Assembly: GCF_016862095.1 (NCBI RefSeq)
Contig: NZ_BOMH01000017.1
Coordinates: forward strand, 186,001-250,000
Direction of reading: 5' to 3'
From: Actinoplanes cyaneus
GTDB lineage: Bacteria; Actinomycetota; Actinomycetes; Mycobacteriales; Micromonosporaceae
DNA: 64,000 nucleotides
The notes beneath the pieces were generated by a model. It saw only the letters and a list, made by a program, of their open reading frames with translations, was not told the origin of the DNA and ran no database searches. The translations under genes and the position numbers were made by a program. Positions 33,019 through 44,117 of this stretch are shown here, one piece after another; the stretch's first letter is position 1, and each line of letters begins with the position of its first letter.

Positions 33019-34431
33019 TCAGTCCTCCGACGGCTTGTCGGTGTCGTCCACGCCGAGCTCGTCGAGGAACGTGCGGGCCCAGCGGGCGACGTCGTGCGTG
33101 CGCAGATGCCGCTGCATGACCCGCATCCGGCGTTTCAGCTCGGCCGGCTCGGAGTTGATCGCCCGCAGCAGGGCGTCCTTCACCCCGTCCGGGTCGTGCG
33201 GGTTGCACAGGAACGACTGGCGCAGCTCCGTGGCGGCGCCGGCGAACTCGCTGAGGATCAGCGCGCCCCCGGTGTCGCCGCGGCAGGCGATGTACTCCTT
33301 GGCGACCAGGTTCATCCCGTCCCGCAGCGGGGTCACCATCATGACGTCGGCCGCCGCGTACATCGCGGCGAGCTCCTGCTTGTCGACCGACTGGTGCAGG
33401 TAGTGCACCGCCGGCGTGCCGACCTTGCCGAACTCGCCGTTGATCCGGCCGACCTCGCGCTCGACCTTGATCCGCAGCGTCTGGTAGTGCTCGACCCGTT
33501 CCCGGCTCGGGGTGGCGACCTGCACCATCACCGCGTCGCCGACGTTCAGCCGCTCGTCGGCGAGCAGCTCGCGGAACGCCTTGAGGCGCAGCTCGATGCC
33601 CTTGGTGTAGTCGAGCCGGTCGACGCCCAGGATGATCGTCTTGGGATCACCCAGCTCGGCGCGGATCTGCTTGGCGCGGGCCTGCACCGCCGGGTCGGCG
33701 GCCAGTCGCTCCATCTCCCGGGTGTCGATGCTGATCGGGAACGCGCCGGCCTTCACCTGACGGCCGTCCACCTGGATGGACTGCCCCTCGTAGCGCAGGC
33801 CGAGCAGGTGCCGGGCCAGCCGGACGAAGTTCTGCGCGGCCAGCCGCTGCTGGAAGCCGACCAGGTCGGCGCCGAGCAGGCCGCGCAGGATCTCGGCCCG
33901 GAACGGCATCTGCATGAACAGCTCGATCGGCGGGAACGGGATGTGCAGGAAGAAGCCGATACGCAGGTCGGGGCGCATCTCCCGGAGCATCGCCGGGACG
34001 AGCTGGAGCTGGTAGTCCTGCACCCAGACGGTGGCTCCCTCGGCCGCCACGTCCGCCGCGGCCTCGGCGAATCTCTGGTTGACCACGCGGTAGGAGTCCC
34101 GCCAGCGGCGCTTGTAGACGGGGGTCTCCACGGCATCGTGGTAGAGCGGCCAGATCGTGGCGTTCGACTGGCCCTCGTAGTAGCGCTCGAGCTCCTCGGC
34201 GCTCAGTGGCACCGGGTGGATCTTGATGCCTTCGAGTTCGAACGGCTCGTGGGCGGCACCGTCCCCGCCGGCCCAGCCGATCCAGGTTCCGCGATGCTCG
34301 ATGAGCACCGGGTGCAACGCCGTGACCAGGCCGCCCGGACTGGGCCGCCACTGGCGTTCCCCGTCCGGGGTAGTGACCTCGTCCACTGGCAAACGGTTGG
34401 CGACGACGACGAAGGAACTTCGCTCGGCCAC
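33019..34431 (-). CDS. otsA: Alpha,alpha-trehalose-phosphate synthase (UDP-forming) OtsA
   Basis: A 470-residue GT20 enzyme starting at GTG 34431. Signature segments include [12 protein letters not shown], the GGLVTAL loop, [29 protein letters not shown] and [19 protein letters not shown] (the last with the conserved Asp/Tyr). It makes trehalose-6-phosphate from a nucleotide sugar and glucose-6-phosphate in the cytoplasm. No trehalose phosphatase gene is adjacent. It is divergent from the membrane protein at 34629. Confidence 0.95.
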   Translation of the reverse strand: MAERSSFVVVANRLPVDEVTTPDGERQWRPSPGGLVTALHPVLIEHRGTWIGWAGGDGAAHEPFELEGIKIHPVPLSAEELERYYEGQSNATIWPLYHDAVETPVYKRRWRDSYRVVNQRFAEAAADVAAEGATVWVQDYQLQLVPAMLREMRPDLRIGFFLHIPFPPIELFMQMPFRAEILRGLLGADLVGFQQRLAAQNFVRLARHLLGLRYEGQSIQVDGRQVKAGAFPISIDTREMERLAADPAVQARAKQIRAELGDPKTIILGVDRLDYTKGIELRLKAFRELLADERLNVGDAVMVQVATPSRERVEHYQTLRIKVEREVGRINGEFGKVGTPAVHYLHQSVDKQELAAMYAAADVMMVTPLRDGMNLVAKEYIACRGDTGGALILSEFAGAATELRQSFLCNPHDPDGVKDALLRAINSEPAELKRRMRVMQRHLRTHDVARWARTFLDELGVDDTDKPSED

Positions 34432-34628
34432 GCTGAGTACACCTCCGGGTGGTTTCTGTTCCCAAGCCGAGCCTACTGTGCGTAGCCAGCCCGGGTCGTA
34501 CCCGATGCGAGTTGTTCACGACCTGCCGCGACCGGCGCCGCGCCGCGGGACCGGAGACCGGTTCCCACCGTCGTGAACAAACCCTCACCCTGGTCTTGCC
34601 GTTTGGAGCGGGGTGCCATCCTGTGCCG

Positions 34629-35183
34629 GTGGCATCCCTCGATGATCATTCCCAGCCGCGCCGCCCGATCTTCTATCCTGTGGTGATTGCCACGGCGATG
34701 CTCACGATTCTGGCCATGATCGGTGGGTATCTGCTGAATCAGCGCCAGAAGGACTCGGCGTCGGGCTCGGAGTCCGGATCATCATCGTCTGCCACCACCC
34801 CCTCCACGGACGTGTCGTCAGGGCCGCCGTTGCTGGCGACTGAGGGAACGTGCACCTGGCATACCCAGGAAATGGCGCGTGATGTCGGCGCCGTGGGAAC
34901 TCTGTCACAGGTTCTGCGGATCACCACGGATCGTGGCTCGGCGGTCTGGATCTGCCAGGACGAGGTGGGGAACCTCTACTACCACGCCAACAAGGGTGGT
35001 GCGGACGCCAAGTGGGTGGAGGGCCAGACCGCGCTCTTCCTCTCCGGCGTCGAGCGCCAGCCCAACGGCAGTTTCCAGGTCACCGCGCGCTGGGACGGGA
35101 CCACCTTCAACGTGAACTCGGACCGGCTGCAGGTCACCAAGAAGAACACGACGCCGCGGGTCGAGAAGGCGGTGGGCGGCTGA
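34629..35183 (+). CDS. Membrane-anchored hypothetical protein (184 aa)
   Basis: GTG 34629 begins VASLDDHSQPRRPIF, then one membrane helix (~18-36, VVIATAMLTILAMIGGYLL), a Ser-rich linker with SGSESGSSSSATT, and an extracytoplasmic domain of ~120 residues with a Cys pair (GTCTWHT...VWICQDE) likely to form a disulfide. The fold is beta-rich. It sits ~97 bp before ettA. I do not recognise the domain. Confidence 0.65.
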   Translation: MASLDDHSQPRRPIFYPVVIATAMLTILAMIGGYLLNQRQKDSASGSESGSSSSATTPSTDVSSGPPLLATEGTCTWHTQEMARDVGAVGTLSQVLRITTDRGSAVWICQDEVGNLYYHANKGGADAKWVEGQTALFLSGVERQPNGSFQVTARWDGTTFNVNSDRLQVTKKNTTPRVEKAVGG

Positions 35184-35279
35184 CCCTCCGGGGTTGGCTT
35201 TGGTGGCGAGCGCGGGACCTGGAAAGATTGTCCTTTGATTCGGCACCGAACATCGACGATCGCGGAGGTAGGGCACACC

Positions 35280-36948
<1,669 letters not shown>

Positions 36949-36956
<8 letters not shown>

Positions 36957-37362
36957 TCGTTTCATCCATGACGTGCCCGTGCGCTGGTCCGACATGGACG
37001 CGTACGGGCACGTCAACAACGCGCGCTTTCTCACGTTGTACGAGGAGGCGCGCGTGGCGATGTTCTTCGTCGGGGCGCGCGAACGGGGCCTCGGCTCGTT
37101 CGAGGAGGGCATCGTGATCGCCCGCCACGAGATCGACTATCTGAAGCCGGTGGACTTCGGCGACCCGGTGCGCGTCGAGATGTGGATCTCCGAGCTGCGG
37201 GCGGCGGCGTTCACGGTGTCGTACGAGCTGTTCGACGACGGTGTGCTCGCCAGCCGGGCCAAGTCGGTCTGCGTGCCGTACAACCTGGCCGCCGGGCATC
37301 CACGCCGGCTGACGCCGGAGGAGAAGGAGTTCCTCCTGCCGTACGCCGGGGGCGGGTCATGA
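36949..37362 (+). CDS. 4HBT acyl-CoA thioesterase
   Basis: A 137-residue hot-dog-fold protein starting at GTG 36949, 8 bases inside ettA. The active-site segment VRWSDMDAYGHVNNARFLTLYEEAR (split) contains the catalytic Asp and the GHVNN helix cap. It hydrolyses acyl-CoA thioesters; chain length is unknown. Its stop overlaps the next ATG, so ettA, this gene and the next are translationally coupled. Confidence 0.88.
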
Positions 37363-38018
37363 GTGGGCACGGCCTGCTCGGGGTTCCCGACGCAGGCGCG
37401 TTCCTGGCCCGCCTCACCAGGCTGGACCCGGGAGCACCGGTCCGGCTCCGGTCGGCCGGTGGCCGCACCGCCCTCTGGGCACATCTGCCCTGGGACGTGC
37501 TCGTCACCCGGGAGGTGGCCGGTCCGGGGCCGGGCGACGCCACCGTCTCCGCCGCGGGCCTGCTCGCCGCGCTGGCCGCCGGCGGCACGGAGTTGCCGGA
37601 GCGGCGGGACACGCAGTGGCGCTGGCCGCTGCCGCCGCCGTCCAGCACCGCCGTCGAGTCGGTCTCCGGCGAGGAGCTGACCCGGCTCGCCACGGCGGCC
37701 GCCGGGACCCTGCGGGAGATCACCGCGGGCGGTGTCGACGGTCGCGCGGTCGGTCAGCGGGCGGTCCGGGACGCACTTCTGGATCATGTCGCGCTGGTCG
37801 TCACTCCGGAGCACGGCAACCCGGTCGAGGTCTCCCAGAGACTCGTCCAGGCGGTCGCCCGGATGGGTTTTCTGGGTCCGCGCGGGGCCGGCCCGGTGGA
37901 GGCTCGCGTGCGGACCTCGAGCGCTTGGGTGGGAATTTCAGCACCATATGGAGTCGCGTGGCGACAGAGCGCCCACAAATTGACCGTTATGCCGATGGCG
38001 AGTCACCCGAAAGGATGA
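37359..38018 (+). CDS. Hypothetical protein coupled to the thioesterase (219 aa)
   Basis: ATG 37359 overlaps the upstream stop (ATGA). An Ala/Gly/Leu-rich soluble protein (GVPDAGAFLARLTRLDPGAP, ALWAHLPWDVLVTREV) with a lower-GC C-terminal portion (WVGISAPYGVAWRQSAHKL). No domain is recognised. Coupling with the EttA-thioesterase run suggests co-regulation, not necessarily shared function. Confidence 0.6.
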   Translation: MSGHGLLGVPDAGAFLARLTRLDPGAPVRLRSAGGRTALWAHLPWDVLVTREVAGPGPGDATVSAAGLLAALAAGGTELPERRDTQWRWPLPPPSSTAVESVSGEELTRLATAAAGTLREITAGGVDGRAVGQRAVRDALLDHVALVVTPEHGNPVEVSQRLVQAVARMGFLGPRGAGPVEARVRTSSAWVGISAPYGVAWRQSAHKLTVMPMASHPKG

Positions 38019-38147
38019 GTCTGTATCGGCCTTCCGGTCCCGCCCTCCCGTTGGGGGGATGACCTTTAGGAAACGGTTGGGTACCGTCGGCCCTCGGATC
38101 TACTGCAACGTCCGGCAGCGGGTCTGTTGGGGAGCGAGGTGCGCACA

Positions 38148-38729
38148 ATGCCGTGGTGGTCTTGGCGTCCGGGAACGGCCGCGGATAACGAGCCGGATAC
38201 CGGTGGCGAGGTGGCGGTGCAGGGCACCGTCCGCGTGAGTGTCCCGGCCCAGCGCGAGCCGGGTCGCACGAGCCCACCGGCGGAACTGCCGTCCACCGGG
38301 TCCGGCGACCAGGTCGAGCAGGTGTCGCTGGCCCGCATCGGCAAGGCGCTCGACCTGCTCGACATCCGGTTCCTGGCCGACGGCGGCGGCAGTCTGCTGG
38401 CGATGTGGGAGCGGCACGCGGTGCTGTTCACCCTGGAGGGTCCGGAGGACGAGATCCTGGTCATGCGGGCCCGTCCGCACGCGACCGTCCCGCCGGACTG
38501 GGCCGACCGGGCCTACCGGATCGTCAACGAGTGGAACCACACGCGGCGCTTCTGCAAGGCGTATGTGGGGGACCCGACCGAGCGCGGGCAGCTGCCGATC
38601 TACGCGGAGCTGCAGGTGCCGCTGGCCGCCGGAGCCCACGATCCGCTGCTGGTCGAGCTGCTGGACTGCGGCGCCGCGGTCGCCACGTCGTTCGTCGACT
38701 GGCTCCACGACGAGGGCGCTCTGCTCTGA
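38148..38729 (+). CDS. YbjN domain-containing protein
   Basis: A 193-residue protein; ATG 38148 has GAGG eight bases upstream, with a GTG at 38139 and a TTG at 38127 as alternatives. After a ~55-residue charged linker comes a YbjN-type (type III chaperone-like) alpha/beta domain: LDLLDIRFLADGGGSLLAMWE, ILVMRARPHATVPPDWADRA (cut) and AYRIVNEWNHTRRFCKAYVG. In actinobacteria these proteins are of unknown function, often linked to stress or sensory networks. A long intergenic repeat follows directly. Confidence 0.8.
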   Translation: MPWWSWRPGTAADNEPDTGGEVAVQGTVRVSVPAQREPGRTSPPAELPSTGSGDQVEQVSLARIGKALDLLDIRFLADGGGSLLAMWERHAVLFTLEGPEDEILVMRARPHATVPPDWADRAYRIVNEWNHTRRFCKAYVGDPTERGQLPIYAELQVPLAAGAHDPLLVELLDCGAAVATSFVDWLHDEGALL

Positions 38730-38757
38730 CCCGCTTCTCCAAGATCAACCTCAAGAT

Positions 38758-38994
38758 CTTCATTGCCTGCCTCCGCTGTGGTCCGGATCGTCGCTCCCGC
38801 GGGGACCCTTCCGGGCTTCGCAGGGCCGCGAGGCGGCCCAGAACGCGAAACCCGCAAGGGCGGCGTCCGTGGGTGGGCACGGTCAGAAGAACCCACGCGA
38901 CGTCCCCGTCCGGTTCCGCAAAGCGGCGCGGCGCGGCGCTCCAGCTGGTTCTCATGGGCGTTATCCGGCCCGGATAACGCCCATGAGAACCAGC
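38758..38994. repeat. Long intergenic repeat, copy 3, with terminal hairpin
   Basis: Begins with the 57-bp block (38758-38814) identical to copy 1 and ends in a 25-bp perfect stem (38944-38968 and 38970-38994). In this copy the GAGGCACGA loop is replaced by extra stem bases (CCGG C CCGG), leaving a 1-base turn. Between convergent genes, immediately after the YbjN gene. Confidence 0.75.
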
Positions 38995-39040
38995 CGGAAA
39001 CCCCGCGCCGCCCTACTGTCTCGACCCGGCGTGGTGTGCC

Positions 39041-40303
39041 TCAGCTGAGCGGGAACATGCCCAGGCGGCCGTGGTACTCCTTGCCAAGCTCGTCGGTGTC
39101 GGAGCCGACCAGCAGACCGCGCGGCACGGTCAGGAACGCCCGCACGCCGACCCCGCGCGCCCGCGTCGGGTTCCAGGAGAGCGCCCGGCCGGTCGTCGGG
39201 CTGACCGCGCCGATGCCCGGGCGGGAGACCGCGCCGGGGCCCGGGCCGTTGCCGTCGGTGCCGTAGGGGTTGTCGAACCAGCGCTGGTGCCCGCCCAGGT
39301 AGACGGCCGGCCCGGTGATCGCGACGGCGTAGAGCGAGTCGCCGCCGGTCCGTTGCACCCAGGTGGGCCGCTGCTCGCCGATCCGGTTCGCCTCGAAGCG
39401 CGCGGCGGAGTCGCAGAGCTTCTGCGCGGAGGAGGCCCGGCCGGTCGCGGCGACCACGAAGTACGACCCGTCGGGCGCGAACTTCACCTGGCGCAGATAG
39501 GTGTCGAAGCCCTTCATGCACTGCGGCTCGTAGGCCCGGGTGTACCACCGGTTGAGCTCCGCGGACGAGCCGCCGACGTCGAACTGGGCGATCTGCACCC
39601 GGGTGTAGCCGTCGGCCTTGAGGAACGCGCCGACCGCGACGAGCTTGCGCCCGTCCGCGGTGACGTCGAGGTGCTCGACCCGGACACGGCTCAGGCCCGG
39701 CCCGCTCAGCTGTGCGTCGAAGCCCTTGTCGACGGCGCCCGTCTCGGCGTCCAGACGGGCCAGGGCGACCCGGTCCGTGCCGTTGATCGCCGTGAACGTG
39801 CCACCGGCGTAGAGGCGGTCGCCGCGGGTGGCCAGCACCCGCACGTCACCCCAGTTGACCTTGGCGCGGAACGACGTGTCCCGGTTGCCGCTGCCCAGCC
39901 AGAGGCGGGTGATGCCGCGTTGCCCGGCGCCGTTCACGGTCTTGAAGGCGCCACCGGCGTAGACGGTGCCGTCCGCGCCCGGCGCCAGCGAGTAGATCGC
40001 GCCGTCCACCTCCGGCGCGAACGAGCGGATCGAGCCGTCGTCCAGGTCGAACGCGAAGATGTTCTTGCGGGCCACGGTGGTGTGCCGGCTGCTGTCGGCG
40101 ACTTTCGTGAACGCGCCGCCGACGATCACCGTGTCGCCGACGACCGCCAGCGCCCAGACCGTGCCGTCCAGCACGTGCGGGGTCCAGTCGACCGGGTTCG
40201 CCGAGACGATCCCGGACTGGGCGATGTCGGCCGCCGCCGGTGGCGGGAAGGCGACCAGGCCGGTGAGGAAAACGGTGGCGACGGCCAGTAGGCGACGGCG
40301 CAT
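39041..40303 (-). CDS. Secreted beta-propeller-like protein
   Basis: A 420-residue exported protein starting at ATG 40303 (MRRRLLAVATVFLTGLVAF), with a Sec signal peptide ending near PAAADIAQ. The body has repeats of the form VWALAVVGDTVIVGGAFTKV, VYAGGAFKTVNGAG and LYAGGTFTAINGTD, each a strand-rich unit as in delta-60/beta-propeller proteins. Two cysteines (~PQCMKGF and KLCDSA) may be bridged. The ligand or enzymatic role is unknown. Confidence 0.8.
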   Translation of the reverse strand: MRRRLLAVATVFLTGLVAFPPPAAADIAQSGIVSANPVDWTPHVLDGTVWALAVVGDTVIVGGAFTKVADSSRHTTVARKNIFAFDLDDGSIRSFAPEVDGAIYSLAPGADGTVYAGGAFKTVNGAGQRGITRLWLGSGNRDTSFRAKVNWGDVRVLATRGDRLYAGGTFTAINGTDRVALARLDAETGAVDKGFDAQLSGPGLSRVRVEHLDVTADGRKLVAVGAFLKADGYTRVQIAQFDVGGSSAELNRWYTRAYEPQCMKGFDTYLRQVKFAPDGSYFVVAATGRASSAQKLCDSAARFEANRIGEQRPTWVQRTGGDSLYAVAITGPAVYLGGHQRWFDNPYGTDGNGPGPGAVSRPGIGAVSPTTGRALSWNPTRARGVGVRAFLTVPRGLLVGSDTDELGKEYHGRLGMFPLS

Positions 40304-40367
40304 GGGGCGGCTCCGGAGATCGGTGACGGACAAACCGATCAACGAGTCACCGGCGGCGGCGTCACGA

Positions 40368-40781
40368 TCAGCGCGTCGGCTCCGTGGGATCCATCGTGTT
40401 CACCATGAAGTAGGCCGCGCGCTCCAGATAGTCCCAGAGCATCGTGTGCTGCGGCTCGGGAAGCCCGAGCGAGTCGACGGCCGCGCGCATGTGGGTCAGC
40501 CAGGCGTCCCGCTCGGCCGGGCCGACCCGGAACGGCGCGTGCCGCATCCGCAGCCGGGGGTGGCCGCGGCTCGCCGAGTACGTGTTCGGGCCACCCCAGT
40601 ACTGCATCAGGAAGAGCGTCAGCCGGTCCTCGGCGGGGCCGAGATCCTCCTCCGGGTACATCGGCCGGAGCAGCGGATCCGCGGCCACCCCCTCGTAGAA
40701 CTTGGCGACCAGGCGGCGGAACGTGGGTTCGCCGCCGACGGCGGTGAAGAAGCTGGCCTCTTCCGGTACAGGTGCACTCAC
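40368..40781 (-). CDS. glbO: Truncated haemoglobin, group II (GlbO-like)
   Basis: A 137-residue globin from GTG 40781. Features: FFTAVGGEPTFRRLVAKFYEGV, LFLMQYWGGPNTYSASRGHPRLRMRH (split), and WDYLERAAYFMVN. The proximal haem His lies in the GHPRLRMRHAPF region, and the CD-loop Tyr/Trp pattern fits trHbO. It binds oxygen or NO in the cytoplasm. Situated 24 bp downstream of the MscS gene on the same strand. Confidence 0.9.
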   Translation of the reverse strand: MSAPVPEEASFFTAVGGEPTFRRLVAKFYEGVAADPLLRPMYPEEDLGPAEDRLTLFLMQYWGGPNTYSASRGHPRLRMRHAPFRVGPAERDAWLTHMRAAVDSLGLPEPQHTMLWDYLERAAYFMVNTMDPTEPTR

Positions 40782-40804
40782 CCGTCCATCCTGCCAGCCG
40801 CGGC

Positions 40805-41893
40805 TCAGACCGCCGAGCCGCCCGGGCGCGGATCGTCGGCCGGCGGGGTGCCACCGGCGCCCGGGTACCAGGACGGCGGCACCGCCGAGCGTGGCGCCAG
40901 GCGCGAGGCGGCGATCCGCTCGGACAGCCCGCTGGTCTCCAGCGACTCGGCCAGTGCCCGGCGCAGCTCCCGCTGCACTGTCAGCTGGCTGTCGGCGGTG
41001 GTCTTGGCGATCGTCCGGATCGTCGCGCCGTCCACGGTCAGCGTCTCCACGCCCACCACGTCCGGCGCCTCGATGAACTCGGTCTGGTGCTCCGGGTGCT
41101 GGGCGACCGTGTCGGCGGCCCGTTTGAGCACCGCGATCGCCTCCTCCGAGTTGACGAAGCCGATCGGGATGTCGACCACCACCATCGCCCAGCCCTGGCT
41201 CTTGTTGCCGACCCGGACGATCTCGCCGTTGCGGATGTACCAGAGCACGCCGCGCCCGTCGCGGACCGTGGTGATCCGCAGGCCGACGCTCTCCACCACG
41301 CCGGTGGCCTCGCCGAGGTCGACGGTGTCGCCGACGCCGTACTGGTCCTCCAGGAGCATGAACAGGCCCGCTATCAGGTCCTTGACCAGGCTCTGGGCGC
41401 CGAAGCCGAGCGCGACGCCGACGATGCCGGCGCTGGCCAGCAGCGGGCCCAGGTTGAAGCCGAACTCGCCCATCACCAGCAGCGCCGCCATGGTGAAGAC
41501 CACCGCGCTGACGAAGCTGCGCAGCACCGAGCCGATCGCCTCGGCCCGCTGACGCCGCCGCTCGGGGATGAACTGCCCCTCCTCGGCGGTCTCGGTCACC
41601 TTCTCGCGCAGCGGCTTGAGCAGCGCCGGCATGGCGGCCCGCGAGGTGCTCGCGGTGAGCCGGCTGATCGCCCGGTGCAGCGCCCAGCGGATCAGCAGCG
41701 CGATCAGGATGATCGCGAGGATCCGGATCGGCTTCACGATGATCAGGTAGCCGCTGTTGGCCAGCCACCGGCTTTCGGTCTGCTGATAGAGCCACGAGCA
41801 GAAGGCGTCGCTGTTGCACGACTTGGTCACATCGGGAGTCGTGAACACGTTCACCGAGGGGGACGGAGTGGGGCCTGGGGCAAGGAGCAACAC
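40805..41893 (-). CDS. MscS family mechanosensitive channel
   Basis: A 362-residue membrane protein. The predicted pore-lining helix carries Gly/Ala packing residues, GIVGVALGFGAQSLVKDLIAG, followed by the beta domain (GVGDTVDLGEATGVVESVGLR, cut). Earlier helices lie at ~50-70 and ~125-145. It protects against hypo-osmotic shock. The C-terminus is Pro-rich. Likely co-transcribed with the globin gene. Confidence 0.92.
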   Translation of the reverse strand: MLLLAPGPTPSPSVNVFTTPDVTKSCNSDAFCSWLYQQTESRWLANSGYLIIVKPIRILAIILIALLIRWALHRAISRLTASTSRAAMPALLKPLREKVTETAEEGQFIPERRRQRAEAIGSVLRSFVSAVVFTMAALLVMGEFGFNLGPLLASAGIVGVALGFGAQSLVKDLIAGLFMLLEDQYGVGDTVDLGEATGVVESVGLRITTVRDGRGVLWYIRNGEIVRVGNKSQGWAMVVVDIPIGFVNSEEAIAVLKRAADTVAQHPEHQTEFIEAPDVVGVETLTVDGATIRTIAKTTADSQLTVQRELRRALAESLETSGLSERIAASRLAPRSAVPPSWYPGAGGTPPADDPRPGGSAV

Positions 41894-42083
41894 GGGGAGT
41901 CAAGGTACCGGGTCCGGCTGAGCAGGTGACGTCAGACGTTTACCGTCCAGCCACAGATTGTGCTCGCCATTTCGTCATCCATCAGGGACTATTGGCGCAC
42001 AGGCTTCCTCGGCGAGGCCCAGATCACACACGGCTGAGCTACGGGAGCGCTACACAGCAACTGACACCGGAAGGGTGATCGCG

Positions 42084-42641
42084 ATGCCTGACATACGACC
42101 CATGGTGGGCTCTTCCGCGTTGGTGCTGAACGCTACGTACGAGCCTCTGTGCGTCGTATCGGTGCGTCGAGCGACGATCCTCGTCCTGACCTCCAAGGCG
42201 GAGTGCGTGTCCGACGGTGACGGCGTCCTGCACAGCGCGCACGAGGAGCTTCCCGTCCCCTCTGTGGTCCGGCTCACGCGGTATGTGAAGGTGCCCTACC
42301 GCACGCACGTCGGCCTCTCCCGCCGGGCCATCTTCGCCCGTGACGGCGGCCGCTGCGCCTACTGCCGCGGCTCCGCCGAGACCATCGATCACGTCTTCCC
42401 GCGGTCCCGGGGCGGTCTGCACGCCTGGGAGAACGTGGTGGCCGCCTGCGCCAAGTGCAATCACAGCAAGGGCGACAAGACCCCGGCCGAGCTCGGCTGG
42501 CGGCTGCACGCGATACCGCAGGCGCCACGGGGGGTGGCCTGGCGGGTGCTCGGGCACCGCACGCCCGATCCCCGTTGGAGGGATTGGCTGGACATTCCTG
42601 ACCACCACGCCGCCACGGCTCTCGGAGCCGAGGCGGCGTAA
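42084..42641 (+). CDS. HNH endonuclease family protein
   Basis: A 185-residue protein starting at ATG 42084 with GGAAGGG upstream (GTG 42075 is an alternative). The C-terminal half is an HNH domain: RCAYCRG, then ETIDHVFPRSRGGLHAWENV, and CAKCNHSKGDKTP. The two CxxC pairs should bind structural zinc. The N-terminal half (ALVLNATYEPLCVVSVRRA) is typical of a widespread actinobacterial HNH family of unknown role. Converges with the sortase gene 12 bp away. Confidence 0.88.
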   Translation: MPDIRPMVGSSALVLNATYEPLCVVSVRRATILVLTSKAECVSDGDGVLHSAHEELPVPSVVRLTRYVKVPYRTHVGLSRRAIFARDGGRCAYCRGSAETIDHVFPRSRGGLHAWENVVAACAKCNHSKGDKTPAELGWRLHAIPQAPRGVAWRVLGHRTPDPRWRDWLDIPDHHAATALGAEAA

Positions 42642-42653
42642 TCGTTTCTCGGG

Positions 42654-43451
42654 TCAACTCTGCCGGGAGCCGACCAGGGACGCGTAGACGACGACGTTGT
42701 CGGAGTAACCCTGGTCGCCCCCGAGCCACCTGCCACCGCACGTCATCAGGCGCAACGAGGGCCGGCTGTAGTCGCCGTAGACGCGGTGCACGGGCAGCCG
42801 GTCCTTGTCGTAACGCTCGACCGCGTTCACTTCGAAGACCGCGACCGTCCCGTCGGCACGGTCCACCTCGACCCGCTGTCCCGGCTTGAGCCGGCCCAGG
42901 TCGTGGAAGACCGACGGGCCGGTCCTGGTGTCGGCGTGCCCCACGAACAGCGCCGGGCCGAACTGCCCGGGTGCCGGGCCGCCGTCGAACCAGCCGACCT
43001 CGTCGTGCCGCTTCAGCGGCGGCACGTCGATCGTCCCGTCGGCGGCCTGCCCCACGTCCAGGACCGGCGCGTCGACCTTCAGGTCCGGGATCGTCAGCCG
43101 CTCCGGGCGGCTCGGCTCCAGCACCGGGAACGCGCGGGGCGGCGGCTCGTCCGGCCCGCCGAACAGGTCCAGGTCGAAGCCGCTGGAGACGCCGAGGCCC
43201 ATGCCGACCGCGAAGAGCCCGAGGAAGGCCAGGACCAGCGCGATCCAGCCGATCGGCCGCCGGCGGCGCCGGCGGGGCGGCAGGGGCTTGGGCGTAGGCA
43301 TCCGGCGGGGACGCGGCACCCGGAAGGGGGAGCGGCCACCCTGCGGGCGCGGGGCCGGGAGCGGGCCGGTCACCACGCCCTCCGGCGGGGCGCCGACCTG
43401 GGCGGGGCGTTTGCGGCGGACAGCCTCGGGCACCCCGGCCTCGTTGCTCAC
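42654..43451 (-). CDS. Class E/F-like sortase
   Basis: A 265-residue protein starting at GTG 43451. A Pro/Arg-rich cytoplasmic head (~1-65) is followed by one membrane helix (WIALVLAFLGLFAVGMGLGV) and an extracellular sortase domain (~120-265) with the catalytic His in FVGHADTRTG and Cys in RLMTCGG. The end of the domain reads GYSDNVVVYASL; I do not see the Arg at the position where I would expect it, so the third catalytic residue is uncertain. The gene overlaps the preceding surface-protein gene (GTGA), suggesting a dedicated pair. Confidence 0.85.
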   Translation of the reverse strand: MSNEAGVPEAVRRKRPAQVGAPPEGVVTGPLPAPRPQGGRSPFRVPRPRRMPTPKPLPPRRRRRRPIGWIALVLAFLGLFAVGMGLGVSSGFDLDLFGGPDEPPPRAFPVLEPSRPERLTIPDLKVDAPVLDVGQAADGTIDVPPLKRHDEVGWFDGGPAPGQFGPALFVGHADTRTGPSVFHDLGRLKPGQRVEVDRADGTVAVFEVNAVERYDKDRLPVHRVYGDYSRPSLRLMTCGGRWLGGDQGYSDNVVVYASLVGSRQS

Positions 43452-43912
43452 CGCCCGGCCTGCCGTCGGCGGGCGGACATCACGGCGAGCGCGGCGGCCG
43501 CTGTCAGAGCCGTGAGCCCGCCCCCGATCAGCAGGCGAGCCGTCCCGTCGGGCGCCGTCCCCCCGCCGCCGGTGGCCGGCCCGCGGCTCGGCTCCACCCT
43601 GGCCAGCACATGGAGGGTGGTGCTCGCCGTCTTCCCGTCCGGGCAGCGCAGCGTGAGCCGGTAGTCGCCGGCCCGCTGACCGGTGGGCACCTTCACGGTC
43701 GCGGTGAGGAAGCCGAACTCCGGCTCGACCGGCACCGAGCCGATCGGGTCGGCGGTGACGGTGGCCGCCTTCAGGTTGTCGTCGCAGGAGGCGCGCAGCG
43801 AGAACTCGTCCCCGGCGCGCACCGTGCTGGGGTTGGCCTCGACGAACACGGCCGGGGCCGCCTGCGCGGACAGCGCGAGCGCCGGTAGGAACAGGACTGC
43901 GGCCAGGAGCAT
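43448..43912 (-). CDS. Secreted surface protein, candidate sortase substrate
   Basis: A 154-residue protein; ATG 43912 has a strong GGAGGGGGG site. A Sec signal peptide (LLAAVLFLPALALSAQAAPA) precedes a ~90-residue beta-sandwich-like domain with two cysteines (ASCDDN, LRCPDG). It ends in the three-part sorting layout: a PATG motif in RGPATGGGG, a hydrophobic stretch (LLIGGGLTALTAAAALAVM) and a basic tail (RRRQAGR). The motif departs from LPxTG/LAxTG at its first residue. Immediately upstream of the sortase and overlapping it. Confidence 0.75.
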   Translation of the reverse strand: MLLAAVLFLPALALSAQAAPAVFVEANPSTVRAGDEFSLRASCDDNLKAATVTADPIGSVPVEPEFGFLTATVKVPTGQRAGDYRLTLRCPDGKTASTTLHVLARVEPSRGPATGGGGTAPDGTARLLIGGGLTALTAAAALAVMSARRRQAGR

Positions 43913-44117
43913 CTTCAATCCCCCCTCCTGCCGTTCGCGGGCGGAAAGCACGCGGACGGCGCGTGAAGGTGATTTTCGCACCGGGATGCCCATTCCGCGT
44001 AGATCCCGACGGCGTGAGACCCGGGTTCGAGACCCGACGGTCCGGCACGACTCGTGCTCCGCTACCGTGATTGATGTTCGACTCAACAGAGGATCACCGG
44101 CGCCTGGGGGCGTTCAG

